DNA of 20,009 nt from a virus: the IMG/VR virus record IMGVR_UViG_3300025840_000356, positions 1 to 20,009 of that record; one strand, written 5' to 3'. Below are positions 5,654 to 15,097 of this stretch, in pieces; position 1 is the first letter of the stretch, and the number at the start of each line of letters is the position of its first letter. Both the position numbers and the translations under genes were made by a program. Under the pieces are notes generated by a model. That model was not told the origin of the DNA, made no database searches, and saw nothing but the letters and a program-made list of their open reading frames with translations.

Positions 5654-7893
5654 TGCAGAAAGTAAGAGTTCCCATTAACAGCTTTCAGTTTGGTGAAGTA
5701 AGTGACTCCCTTACATCTAGGGTGGATACTGGTGTTTATGCTGCCTCTGCTCAACGCCTTGAGAATATGGTTGTTATGTCAGAGGGATCAGTTAAAAAAC
5801 GCACTGGCATGAAGTTTATCTATGACTATGGAATTACTTTTAATGCCACATACCCAGAGCAATCGCACCTCTTTCCATTTATCTTTGATGAGAATGAAGA
5901 GTACATCATATCTATTGAGCATCAAAAGGTTAGATGTTTCCGCGTAGTTGATGATACTATAACTTTAGTTACCACGCTTACGGCAGATACAAGTGCGGCT
6001 GCTCTGCCTTTTGATCGTGAGTATCTAAGAGAATATACCACGGCTCAGTTTGGCGATGTAATGTTTATCTGCCATCCTTTGTTTGCGCCACGATTGCTTA
6101 CTCGAACAAGCCTTGCTTCGTTTGAGATAAGCACCTTTTCATTTGATAAACGTGCAGACAACAGCATTACATTCCAACCTTACACCCAGTTTCAAGACCA
6201 TGAAACAACTCTTGATCCATCTGCCACAACAGGGACTGGCATTACGCTTGTTACCAGCACTGATTATTGGGATACTACTGGGGTGCAGACTGGTGGAGAT
6301 TATCTTGATTCTTTGCATGTTGGCGTGACAGTTCGTTATGGTGGCAATGAGATTACTATTACAAGCGTACAGTCTGCGACTTCTGCAACGGGAGATGTTG
6401 TTGACGAACTCTCAATAAGATTAGCTATTCTTAATCCATTTAGAACAACTAACGGTAGCGCAACTGTTGAAGTAACAATGATTAATCATGGTTTTGCTGG
6501 CGGTGAAGCTATTACAATTTCTGGTGCATCTGCGGTTGGTGGTATTAATGTTGGCAACTTGGATGGTGCTCGGACTGTAAGTGGTATTATTGATGAGAAT
6601 ATATTTACCTTTACGGCTGGTGGTTCTGCTTCAAGTGCTGAAGATGGTGGCGGTCAGGTAACAATAGCCACTCATGCAGCAAGCCGTTTCTGGGATGAGC
6701 AGTGCTTCTCAGCTAAAAGGGGATACCCTGCGGCAGTTGAGTTTCATGAAAACAGGTTGGTTTTTGCTGGTACAATTGCAGAGCCTGATGGAATATTTAT
6801 GAGTAAGATTGGTCAGTTCTTTAACTTTGATGTTGGGGATGCAGCTGATGATGATGCTATACAGATCAATGCTTCTATAGGTGATATTAATGAAATCAGA
6901 TATTTGATTTCTAACCGTGATCTTCAGATATTTACTGCATCAAGTGAACTCTATGTTCCTACTTACTTGAACCAAGCCATAACGCCGACCAATGCTCAGA
7001 TAAGACAGCAGACACCATACGGCATAGAGTTTATTGAACCGATGTCGATTGATGGTGCGACTATCTTTGCGCAAAGAAACGGTAAGATAATCAGAGAGTA
7101 TATCTATTCTGATGCTGAGAATGCTTATGTGGCCCCAGCTATTTCTACAATAGCTTCTCATTTGATTGACAGTCCTAAGTATATGGCGGTTGTTCATAGC
7201 GGCTTTGGGTTGCCTGAGTCCTATGCCGCGTTTACGTCTAACAATGGCGATCTTGTTTTGTTTTCTTCAAACAGAGCAGAGAAGAGAGCATCATGGACTA
7301 GGGTTACAACAAATGGAAACTTTGGCTCAGTCTGTGCAATTGAAGACAGATTGTTTGCCAATGCTTATGACAAAGATGGAAACTTGCAGCTATGCGAGTT
7401 TACTGGTGATGTTGGCTTGGATTTCTATGTCTATGGTGCGATCTCTAGCAACCTTGTTGATGTAAGCTCTGTTTACTCAAATGGTGACGTAGTAGATGTT
7501 GTTGTTACAGATGGGACTGATCTTTCCCATATTGGGAGTTTTACAGTAAACGCCAGCAATCAGGTTGACCTTACGGTAGTTGCTGGCTTGGGCTTTACTC
7601 ATGCTTACGTTGGAAGAAAGTTTACTTCTAAGATTGTGAGCAATCCAATTGATGCTGCAATAGGCAATGGCCCTGCAACTGGTAGTATTCGTGGCATTAC
7701 GAATGTGGTCTTGGATTTGAAAGATACCAGATCGGTTTCGGTGAATGGCACTAACTTGGTGACTGAGAGTAAGTTTACTGGCAAGAAAGAGTTTCGCGTT
7801 TTAGGTTATAGCCGTGATCCCAAGGTAACGATTGAGCAGAATGATCCGTTATCTTTGCAGGTCAATGGCCTTACAGTGGAGTTGATAGTCTAA
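5653..7893 (+). CDS. Tail tubular protein B (T7 gp12-like nozzle)
   Basis: This 746-residue protein is the likely hexameric nozzle of the short tail; T7 gp12 has 794 residues. Seen: INSFQFGEVSDSLTSRVD at the N-terminus, then NMVVMSEGSVKKRTGMKF (about residues 38-55), both typical of the gp12-like family, and a VEFHENRLVFAGT motif near residue 364. Between them, about residues 266-338, sits a Gly/Ser/Thr-rich module with NHGFAGGEAITISGA and LDGARTVSGI, resembling the small beta domain annotated as FCCH-like in some phage nozzle proteins. The C-terminal third is beta-rich (DVVDVVVTDGTDLSHIGSFT). It is joined by TAATG overlaps to the genes on both sides. Confidence 0.9.
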   Translation: MQKVRVPINSFQFGEVSDSLTSRVDTGVYAASAQRLENMVVMSEGSVKKRTGMKFIYDYGITFNATYPEQSHLFPFIFDENEEYIISIEHQKVRCFRVVDDTITLVTTLTADTSAAALPFDREYLREYTTAQFGDVMFICHPLFAPRLLTRTSLASFEISTFSFDKRADNSITFQPYTQFQDHETTLDPSATTGTGITLVTSTDYWDTTGVQTGGDYLDSLHVGVTVRYGGNEITITSVQSATSATGDVVDELSIRLAILNPFRTTNGSATVEVTMINHGFAGGEAITISGASAVGGINVGNLDGARTVSGIIDENIFTFTAGGSASSAEDGGGQVTIATHAASRFWDEQCFSAKRGYPAAVEFHENRLVFAGTIAEPDGIFMSKIGQFFNFDVGDAADDDAIQINASIGDINEIRYLISNRDLQIFTASSELYVPTYLNQAITPTNAQIRQQTPYGIEFIEPMSIDGATIFAQRNGKIIREYIYSDAENAYVAPAISTIASHLIDSPKYMAVVHSGFGLPESYAAFTSNNGDLVLFSSNRAEKRASWTRVTTNGNFGSVCAIEDRLFANAYDKDGNLQLCEFTGDVGLDFYVYGAISSNLVDVSSVYSNGDVVDVVVTDGTDLSHIGSFTVNASNQVDLTVVAGLGFTHAYVGRKFTSKIVSNPIDAAIGNGPATGSIRGITNVVLDLKDTRSVSVNGTNLVTESKFTGKKEFRVLGYSRDPKVTIEQNDPLSLQVNGLTVELIV

Positions 7894-8345
7894 TGGCTTT
7901 AGAAACAATATTGTTAGTAAGCACTATTGTAAGTGCTGGTGGGATGGTCTTAGGCGGCATTGGTGCAAAGCAAGAAGCTGACTTAACTGCTTTTAATATA
8001 GAAACACAAAAGCGGGAAAACAAAGTTCTTGCTATGCAGCAAGCAAGAGCGAGAAGAGAAGAATACGATTTGGCTACAGCTTCTAATGTTGCTGCCTTTG
8101 CTGCTGCTGGTCGTGATGTTGGAACTGACCGTAGTGTTCAAGCATTCTTGGAAAAACAAAAAGAAATTATTGCTCAAGACCTTGGTCGCATAGATCAACA
8201 GGCGCAGTTTGAGGGTTCTCGTATAAACTTGGCAGCTATGACTGAAAGACGTCGTGGTCGTAATGCTCTTTATGCTTCTTTGTTTAGTGCTGTTGGGACT
8301 GCGGGCGAAGGTTTGTACAGGGCAAAGCAAGTAAGGACTGACTAA
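7893..8345 (+). CDS. Internal virion protein B (T7 gp14-like)
   Basis: This 150-residue protein is probably packed inside the head and ejected to form the outer-membrane end of the DNA channel, as known for T7 gp14 (196 residues). Seen: a hydrophobic segment at about residues 4-24 (TILLVSTIVSAGGMVLGGIG), then a long Ala/Arg/Gln/Glu-rich helical region with coiled-coil character (residues 27-125) containing an AAGRDVGTDRS turn near residue 70. The C-terminus has a second, weaker Ala/Gly-rich helix. It lies between tail tubular B and the gp15-like gene, as in T7, and has TAATG overlaps on both sides. Confidence 0.82.
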   Translation: MALETILLVSTIVSAGGMVLGGIGAKQEADLTAFNIETQKRENKVLAMQQARARREEYDLATASNVAAFAAAGRDVGTDRSVQAFLEKQKEIIAQDLGRIDQQAQFEGSRINLAAMTERRRGRNALYASLFSAVGTAGEGLYRAKQVRTD

Positions 8346-11300
8346 TGGCTGTAATAAGACAAAGAACAGAAATCTTTAATAAGCCTGTTGGTGTTGTCCG
8401 AGCAGATGCTGGGGCTGCGTCAGTCGCTCAGTCTATAAGTAGAGCGGCTGAAAACATAGCAGCCCTTGCTTACAGAGATGCTGCAATAAGTGCAGAAGAA
8501 ACTGGAAAAAAAGCAGCTCTAGCTCAGCCTTCTGATAGAATCAGCACAATTGATCCCGATACAAATATGCCTGTAGCATATAGTCCACCTTCATCATATG
8601 GAACTATAGCTGCAAGATCATATCAGAATATGATTGATCGCAGATTTGAAGAGTCAATTCTAAAAGAATTAGAGAATAAAGGCTCTGAGTTTGCAAAGAA
8701 GTCTGCTTCGGCAGCTCAATATAAAGACAGTATGTCTAATTATGTACAAGAAATGTACAATGCTGAAGGCGAGGCTACAGCTTACAGTCGATATATCCAA
8801 GAAGCTGGTAAAGAATATATTGCAAGTACATATGCAACTCTAGCAAAGAAAGAAGCTGAAGCTGCAAAGGCTGCTTTAATTAGACAGCAGTTAATGGATG
8901 GTTACAAAGACAAAAGAAAACTTGCACAACTTATTTCTATTGGAGGTTCTAACGAAGAAATTGCTGATCTATCTGCCTCTCTTCGTGCAAGAAATTTAGA
9001 CTTATTAAATGTTGATGGTGTAACATTTAAGCAGTGGGTTTCTGAGAATGAAGCTATTGATGGGCTTCAAGCACTTCATGCAAATAACGATCTTGTAAGA
9101 ATATACTCAAGACTTTCCCCATCAGATCAATCGTTGTTGAAACTTTCTCTTACAAATCCCTCTGTTATTAGCAAACTTTCTATAGCGAGTGATGTTCAAA
9201 ACATAGAAAATTTACAAGGCTTAATACTTAAAGCAAAAACATCAACAAGTGTTACAAGTTTAATTGCTGCGTTTGATTCTTTTGCAGCAATTAGTGAAGA
9301 GTATGTAGAGTCAGAGGCTAATAGATTAATCTCTGAGCATTCTCCAACTATAAGTGCATCAAGTACAATTCAAGACATAGCAAGTATTGTTGCACCAATC
9401 GAAGACAAAAATGTTCAGTTAGAAGTTGGCAATGAACTTATTACTACATGGATAATGAAGAACCTAGATGTTGCCGGTAAAACTTCTGATGATATAGATA
9501 TGCTTTCTGAAGCACTGATGGATGAAGCAAATCCAAACTACACTATAATACAAGCTCTTATTGGTGGTAATCAAGGTAAGCAAATAGTTCGTGAATTGCA
9601 AAACATGTCGCAGGAACAACGCTCTACTCTTGCAACCAATCTTAGTGACAGACGCGCGGCTTTAAATAGAATTGAAAGTGCTCGTGATGCAAGGCTAGAG
9701 GATCGCTTTAGAAGCAATATTATTAGCTTACAAGATGCTGATAACTACTTAGATATATATGCTGATTTAAAAACAAGAGTACCCAAAAGCGGCTTAAACG
9801 CAACTGCTAAGTCAACATTATTAACTTTGCTTGATGAAAACTTTTCTGAAAGATCAAGAATAGAATCAGACAGAATAGGATTATCAACAGTTGAACTTGA
9901 AGAGTTGAGCGATGCTATAACTCAACCATCAACAACTTTAACTGGCAATGCTCTTGAGGCATGGAAACTATTGCGACCTGCGTACGAGTTAAACCCTTCA
10001 AGAATATCAAGCTATGTTTCAAACAGATTAAGAGCTTCTACTAATCAAAACACTAAAGAACTTAATAGGATTAGAATAAATGCAATTGAAGATGATTTGT
10101 CGTCTGTAAGTGAGGACGAATTAGCATTTTATGAAAAGGAAGTCTTAGGCGATATAGTAATAACAGCTGAGAACATGTTTGAATATGAAGCTATTAAAAA
10201 TGCTGCTAGTCAAGGTGTAATTTTACCTAAAATGAAAACAGCTTTGGAGAGCGCAATCTTTTCAAACAGAGAGGAAAATTTAAATACTGGTCTTCAAACC
10301 TTTGAAAGGTTCTCCAACATTGAAACAGTTACTACTGATGGTAGAATTGGTTCTTTAGATATAATGCGCAAGTCTCTTAGCCCTGAGATTTATGCTTTGT
10401 ACTCAGCAATAACTCAAACAGCTAGAGCAGAAGGTGTTGAACCATTATCTGTAGCACTTGATTTTAGAAACTATGATGGAAACATTGATGACGATATTAA
10501 AGCAGATTTAAAAATACCAAACGCTCAAAGCATTAATAGGGTGCTGGATGAATATCCAATGAGCAACAACTATAAAAAAGAAATACTAGCAATGCTAAGA
10601 ATGCAAAAGGCTAGGGGTAGGGTTATTACTGAGGATTCACTGTCTTCTATTATTGATGGGTACACTTCCAACATGGCAAAAGACCCTGCTGTTTTTGGGC
10701 CATACATTGGCGACTCGACTGAGTTTCCTAGAAATGCGTTTTTTAGCGACACCGAGATTACTTCTAATAGAAGTGCAATGACAGATTTAATGGCTGATTC
10801 TGGTCAGTTTAATGATCTACTTAAAGGCGGTACTTTTCTTGATCAACAAGCAGCGACTATAGCTGCAATGATTGGTGGAGACATATTAACGACAAGCAGA
10901 GCTATTGTTGAGCAGTTTACAACTGGTGTTGGCGCTAGTGAAAAGCTCTCTGATAGAGAAAGATTGAAAAGAGGGCTTGCTGCTTTAAACATTGAGTTGG
11001 CCTATAAGCCTGATGTTGCATCAATATATGCTGGTGAGCCAAGGTATTATGTAGGGTATGTTAATGATTATGGCTCATTTGAGCCAATCATTATTAATGA
11101 CAAACCTTACATGTTGGAAAAGCTAAATACCTTATCTTCGAATCAGGGTGAGTTAAGATTACAAGCTCTTAACAATTTAACAGTTGCTCTTAAGGGAAAT
11201 GCTCCAAAAGAGTTTAAGGCTATCGCTCAAATAAACTACTTAGCAACTCTGGATCATATGAACTATGATAAGTTTACTTCTGATGAGGCTGGGTTAAGAA

Positions 11301-11431
11301 AGTTTTCTGAAATCTTTGGCAATGATACAAGAGCAATAGAGATATACGAAACTAAAAGAAGAGAATATAACGATCTTTCTGGCTCAAAGCCTTTGAGAAT
11401 AAAAATTACAGAAGGTGTTGTAACGGAATGA
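8345..11431 (+). CDS. Internal virion protein C (T7 gp15-like)
   Basis: This 1028-residue, almost wholly helical and soluble protein has no clear enzyme motif. It is assigned to the gp15-like internal core or ejectosome role from its size, composition and position between gp14-like and gp16-like genes; T7 gp15 has 747 residues, so this one is longer. Seen: an N-terminal SVAQSISRAAENIAALAYRD helix (about residues 27-46), a KKEAEAAKAALIRQQLMDGY coiled region near residue 170, and long stretches rich in Ser, Asn, Ile and Leu. There is no signal peptide or transmembrane segment. Base composition is low in GC; line 9181-9240 is 28% GC by count. It overlaps the next gene by ATGA. Confidence 0.8.
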   Translation: MAVIRQRTEIFNKPVGVVRADAGAASVAQSISRAAENIAALAYRDAAISAEETGKKAALAQPSDRISTIDPDTNMPVAYSPPSSYGTIAARSYQNMIDRRFEESILKELENKGSEFAKKSASAAQYKDSMSNYVQEMYNAEGEATAYSRYIQEAGKEYIASTYATLAKKEAEAAKAALIRQQLMDGYKDKRKLAQLISIGGSNEEIADLSASLRARNLDLLNVDGVTFKQWVSENEAIDGLQALHANNDLVRIYSRLSPSDQSLLKLSLTNPSVISKLSIASDVQNIENLQGLILKAKTSTSVTSLIAAFDSFAAISEEYVESEANRLISEHSPTISASSTIQDIASIVAPIEDKNVQLEVGNELITTWIMKNLDVAGKTSDDIDMLSEALMDEANPNYTIIQALIGGNQGKQIVRELQNMSQEQRSTLATNLSDRRAALNRIESARDARLEDRFRSNIISLQDADNYLDIYADLKTRVPKSGLNATAKSTLLTLLDENFSERSRIESDRIGLSTVELEELSDAITQPSTTLTGNALEAWKLLRPAYELNPSRISSYVSNRLRASTNQNTKELNRIRINAIEDDLSSVSEDELAFYEKEVLGDIVITAENMFEYEAIKNAASQGVILPKMKTALESAIFSNREENLNTGLQTFERFSNIETVTTDGRIGSLDIMRKSLSPEIYALYSAITQTARAEGVEPLSVALDFRNYDGNIDDDIKADLKIPNAQSINRVLDEYPMSNNYKKEILAMLRMQKARGRVITEDSLSSIIDGYTSNMAKDPAVFGPYIGDSTEFPRNAFFSDTEITSNRSAMTDLMADSGQFNDLLKGGTFLDQQAATIAAMIGGDILTTSRAIVEQFTTGVGASEKLSDRERLKRGLAALNIELAYKPDVASIYAGEPRYYVGYVNDYGSFEPIIINDKPYMLEKLNTLSSNQGELRLQALNNLTVALKGNAPKEFKAIAQINYLATLDHMNYDKFTSDEAGLRKFSEIFGNDTRAIEIYETKRREYNDLSGSKPLRIKITEGVVTE

Positions 11432-14400
11432 AACTAACTATTCCAGACGCAGAGCCGTTTGCAATTGGCAGACAGCCAGTTCAATCTACTGTGCCTAGTA
11501 TTGGGCAAACAGGCAATGCTCAGTATGGAAGGTTATTTAATCCGATAATCAATCAACTTAATTTTTATGGTGGTGCTTCTACTTATGATCCAGAGTCGAT
11601 TGATCGTGTTGAGTCTATAATAGAAAGGCAGGGAATTACTGGTGATGACGCAAGGTATCTTAGAACTTTTGGCATTGGTTCTCAGGATAATTTCAATGCT
11701 GCACTAAAGTTTATTAAAAACAGGCAAGATAACTATAGTATTTTAAATCGGTCTACTGGTTTAAACTTGTTTCTTACTGACCCTAGTCTTCATGCTTCTG
11801 TAGTTATCCCTTATGCTGCTATTGGTTCTTCTAAATATATTGGTCAAGCATTTAACCAACTAAATTTTAATATCCCAGCTTTACGCACTCAGGCATTTAA
11901 GTCACCACTTAGGCAAGTTGTACGTGCAAGGCAGTTGATGAGAGGTAAAAATTTAACTGCCGCTGAGCTTGCTAAGATTGGTGCACTAGACGCAGCGCTT
12001 GTAGATGGCAGTATAACGCTCACTGAGGCACTTAGTGAGATTAGTGGTGGTGCTGACCCAATGGATGAAATAGGCAACGCAGCGCTTATTACAATGGGTA
12101 CTACAGCTGTTGGTGGTTTGCTTGGGTTTGGGCTTGGGTCTGCTCTTAACAGACCTGTGGCAGCGCAGGTTCGTCAGGAAATCTTTAATCGCAGATATAA
12201 GGAATATCTTAACAGTATCTCAGACAAACCAGCAGAAAGAGGCGAAGACTTATCCTTTACTGGCAAATGGTTTACTGAATCTTGGTTTATGAAAGCAGTG
12301 CCAACACCTATTCGCACTACAATCCAAGATAAAAAAATACCAGATTGGGCAAAAATGGACATGCTCCAACTTGGTGGTGACAATGGAATGCCTTTTGTTT
12401 TGAATCAGCTTGGTAAGAGTGTAGGTAATTCTACATTTACTGAGACCGCAAGGCGTCAAGGTGACTGGTTTAAAGCTCTTGATGTTATTAATGAAAACTA
12501 TCGGCAGGTTAGCCCACGCGGTTCTGCTGAGTTTTTTAATATCCCTGTTGGCGAATATGTAGAGCGGGTTCGCAGAAAACTTGGTAAAGAAAGTTTCGCG
12601 CCTGATGAATGGTATAATCATATTGGTCGTTTGATGGTCGATGAAGTACCATATGAAAAAATGACACCACAAGAAGCAGCTTCAGTGCAAGCAGCGCGTA
12701 CTTTCTTTGAGCAATATGGAAAAGAACTAGAAGAGCTTGGCCTTATAAACCCCAAAGACCTTTTTGAAGATACTGCTTTTAAAGATATTGGTCGTTTAAT
12801 AGAGCTTCAAAGCGTTACAAAAAACATTATTGCGCAGAACAAGCGTTGGATGACTCCACAAAGGGACAAACTTGTTACGCAAATAGAAAGAGTAAACAAT
12901 AAATTAAAACAGTTGAATAGAACTGCAACAACAAGAGGTCTAACAAACAAGCAAGTAAAATTAAAAGAGTCTTTGGAAAAAGAGCTTGTCGATTACCAGA
13001 CCTTTATGGGTAAGTTTGATGATGCTTTTGAGCAGATTAACAATGCAAAATCTATTGATGATCTTGCTTTGTTGTATAAAGACTTAGACCTTACACCAGA
13101 CATGCGCAGAGCTTTACAAGACTTGGCTAAATCTATGGATGAAACCAAATCTAGGATTGATAATGCTTTGGAAATGATTCAGCGCATGCCTTCAACAAAG
13201 TCACCGAATAATTATCTTATGCGTATTTTTAACAGGCGCAAAATAGAACAAGATCGTGAGGGATTAAAAACTATTTTAGTAAATCATTATCGGGAGAATC
13301 CTCAAGTTATTTCCAAAGGTGATGATGGGCTATTTAAGTATCAAGAATTAGCAACTGATCCTGCATCTCTTGAGCGAAGAGCAAATGAAACTATAGATAA
13401 TATTCTTGGTGAAACTGATGAGGATGCAATTGATGCAATTTTTACTGGGTTTGGTAGAACTGGGCCGCTTGTATCTAGGCGGTTAAATATTCCTAACCAC
13501 TTAATTAAAGATTACATTGTGACTGACATTAAGGAACTTATGATTGCTTACACCAATCGTGTTGCTCCTAGAATAGAATACCACAAAAGATTCCGTGATC
13601 CAGAAACAAATCAGTTGATGTCTTTAGAAGCAAGACTTGACTACATTAGGTCAAGATTAATTAAAGATGGCGTCGATGAAGCTACAATAAACAAGTATAT
13701 TAAAAACTTTGTAGCTACTTACGATCAGGTTGTTGGTACTACGTTAAAACGCCCTGATGCAATAGATACCAAGATTGCTGACTTTCTTAGAACTGCGACA
13801 AGTTGGACATTCCTTGGTGGTTCTGGATTGGCTGCTGTTGGGGATGCTGCTTCTCTGTTTATGGACCATGAGCTAAACGCTATTGGCAAGTCGTTCCTTG
13901 GTGCAATGGATGATATTTCAATCAAAATGGCTAAGAGGGAATTAAACTTAGCTGGTGAGGCTTTGGAAATTACTAGGGGTATAACTCACCTTAGATATAT
14001 GGAAAGTCTTACCAATGATGTATTTAGCAAAACTATTCCTGATAAGCTAAATAACGCTTTCTACATTATGAATGGTTTGGCTCCTGTTACTGTAGCTATT
14101 AAAACATTTGATGGTTTGCTGAGAGGGCATACAATTATTGATGCTTCGATTAAACTGGGTCAAAACAAAGCAAGCAAGTTTGAGAAAGAGTTTTTGGCTC
14201 GTTATAATATTACCCCAAAGATAGCAAAACAAATAGCTGACTCACCTTATGAAAAAAGCCAAGGTGGTTTGTATTTGCCAAACACCGAAGCGTGGACAGA
14301 TGAAGTTGCGGTTAGAGAGTTCAGGAATGCTTTGGCTTCTGGTGTTATGAATAGAGTTATTATGGGAACTCCTGCTGATAAGCCTATTACTATGAGCGGT

Positions 14401-15027
14401 GTTGCTTATATTCCAGAGACTGTAGCTAAATTATTGCCATTTGATCTTCCTGTTGATCCTAGAGTTAGAGGGTATCGTCGGGTTGAAAGTGGTTTGTTGG
14501 CTTTACCATTTACCTTCTATACCTACACTATGGGTGCATTAAGTAAGATTACAGCAAACCATGCCTCTGGTGCTGTTCGCAATCGTTTGTCTCATATGGC
14601 TGTTGCTATGGGTCTTGGCTATATGATTGTAAACGCTAGAACTCCAAGTTTTGCTTGGAATGAAATGGATATTGAAGACAAGATTATGAGGTCTTTTGAT
14701 TTCTCTGGTCTTGCAGCAATTTACAGTGATATGGTTTATCGTGCTATAGCAATGGCAAGCGAAATGGGATACGAAAATAACTTTCCTATTCAGCCAAAGT
14801 TTCAAGCTCCACCAGATCAAGTTGGCGCATTAATATCTTTAGGAGGCGCCCCTGCTGATTGGAGCTATGAGGTAATAACATCCATAGGGCAAATGCTTTC
14901 TGGTGATGTTCAAGACGGAGCTAAGGGTCTTATTCGCATGATGCCATTAATTGAGACTATGGCGACTGGCGATATTATAAAAGATACGGCAAAAGACTTA
15001 ACTGGCTATCTACCTAATAGGCAATAA
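11428..15027 (+). CDS. Internal virion protein D (T7 gp16-like)
   Basis: This 1199-residue protein is assigned to the gp16-like role: a large internal core protein that enters the cell with the DNA and spans the inner membrane. T7 gp16 has 1318 residues. Seen: a Gly/Ala-rich hydrophobic segment at about 215-240 (ITMGTTAVGGLLGFGLGSAL), a coiled-coil stretch near 480-545 (VNNKLKQLNR, then KESLEKELVDYQ), a hydrophobic TSWTFLGGSGLAAVGDAASL at about 790-810, and a C-terminal block with LPFTFYTYTMGALSKI and AVAMGLGYMIVNA at about 1026-1070 that may be membrane-active. The N-terminal lytic transglycosylase domain of T7 gp16 is not recognisable. It ends the ejection-protein block, 70 bases before the fibre gene. 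Confidence 0.82.
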   Translation: MKLTIPDAEPFAIGRQPVQSTVPSIGQTGNAQYGRLFNPIINQLNFYGGASTYDPESIDRVESIIERQGITGDDARYLRTFGIGSQDNFNAALKFIKNRQDNYSILNRSTGLNLFLTDPSLHASVVIPYAAIGSSKYIGQAFNQLNFNIPALRTQAFKSPLRQVVRARQLMRGKNLTAAELAKIGALDAALVDGSITLTEALSEISGGADPMDEIGNAALITMGTTAVGGLLGFGLGSALNRPVAAQVRQEIFNRRYKEYLNSISDKPAERGEDLSFTGKWFTESWFMKAVPTPIRTTIQDKKIPDWAKMDMLQLGGDNGMPFVLNQLGKSVGNSTFTETARRQGDWFKALDVINENYRQVSPRGSAEFFNIPVGEYVERVRRKLGKESFAPDEWYNHIGRLMVDEVPYEKMTPQEAASVQAARTFFEQYGKELEELGLINPKDLFEDTAFKDIGRLIELQSVTKNIIAQNKRWMTPQRDKLVTQIERVNNKLKQLNRTATTRGLTNKQVKLKESLEKELVDYQTFMGKFDDAFEQINNAKSIDDLALLYKDLDLTPDMRRALQDLAKSMDETKSRIDNALEMIQRMPSTKSPNNYLMRIFNRRKIEQDREGLKTILVNHYRENPQVISKGDDGLFKYQELATDPASLERRANETIDNILGETDEDAIDAIFTGFGRTGPLVSRRLNIPNHLIKDYIVTDIKELMIAYTNRVAPRIEYHKRFRDPETNQLMSLEARLDYIRSRLIKDGVDEATINKYIKNFVATYDQVVGTTLKRPDAIDTKIADFLRTATSWTFLGGSGLAAVGDAASLFMDHELNAIGKSFLGAMDDISIKMAKRELNLAGEALEITRGITHLRYMESLTNDVFSKTIPDKLNNAFYIMNGLAPVTVAIKTFDGLLRGHTIIDASIKLGQNKASKFEKEFLARYNITPKIAKQIADSPYEKSQGGLYLPNTEAWTDEVAVREFRNALASGVMNRVIMGTPADKPITMSGVAYIPETVAKLLPFDLPVDPRVRGYRRVESGLLALPFTFYTYTMGALSKITANHASGAVRNRLSHMAVAMGLGYMIVNARTPSFAWNEMDIEDKIMRSFDFSGLAAIYSDMVYRAIAMASEMGYENNFPIQPKFQAPPDQVGALISLGGAPADWSYEVITSIGQMLSGDVQDGAKGLIRMMPLIETMATGDIIKDTAKDLTGYLPNRQ

Positions 15028-15097
15028 TTTGTCCTAGATTATTTGTGCGTTGCTCTTCTTAGCTTTGCTATGAGAGAACAAGTCAACGAGGTGACAC
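15028..15097 (+). other. Gap between ejection-protein and fibre genes
   Basis: This 70-base gap is the longest untranslated stretch after the capsid leader. It is AT-rich at its start and ends in the fibre gene's GAGGTGA ribosome site. A weak AT-only inverted repeat (AATAAT, then ATTATT) overlaps the upstream stop but has no T-run. No promoter consensus was found. Confidence 0.35.

Noticed and set aside
12250-12672. 140-codon open frame on the minus strand
   Set aside because: It is antisense within the gp16-like gene, with shadow-like composition and no family pattern.
15023-15046. AT-rich inverted repeat after the gp16-like gene as a terminator
   Set aside because: The stem has only about six A-T pairs with a 9-base loop and no following T-run, so it would be too weak.
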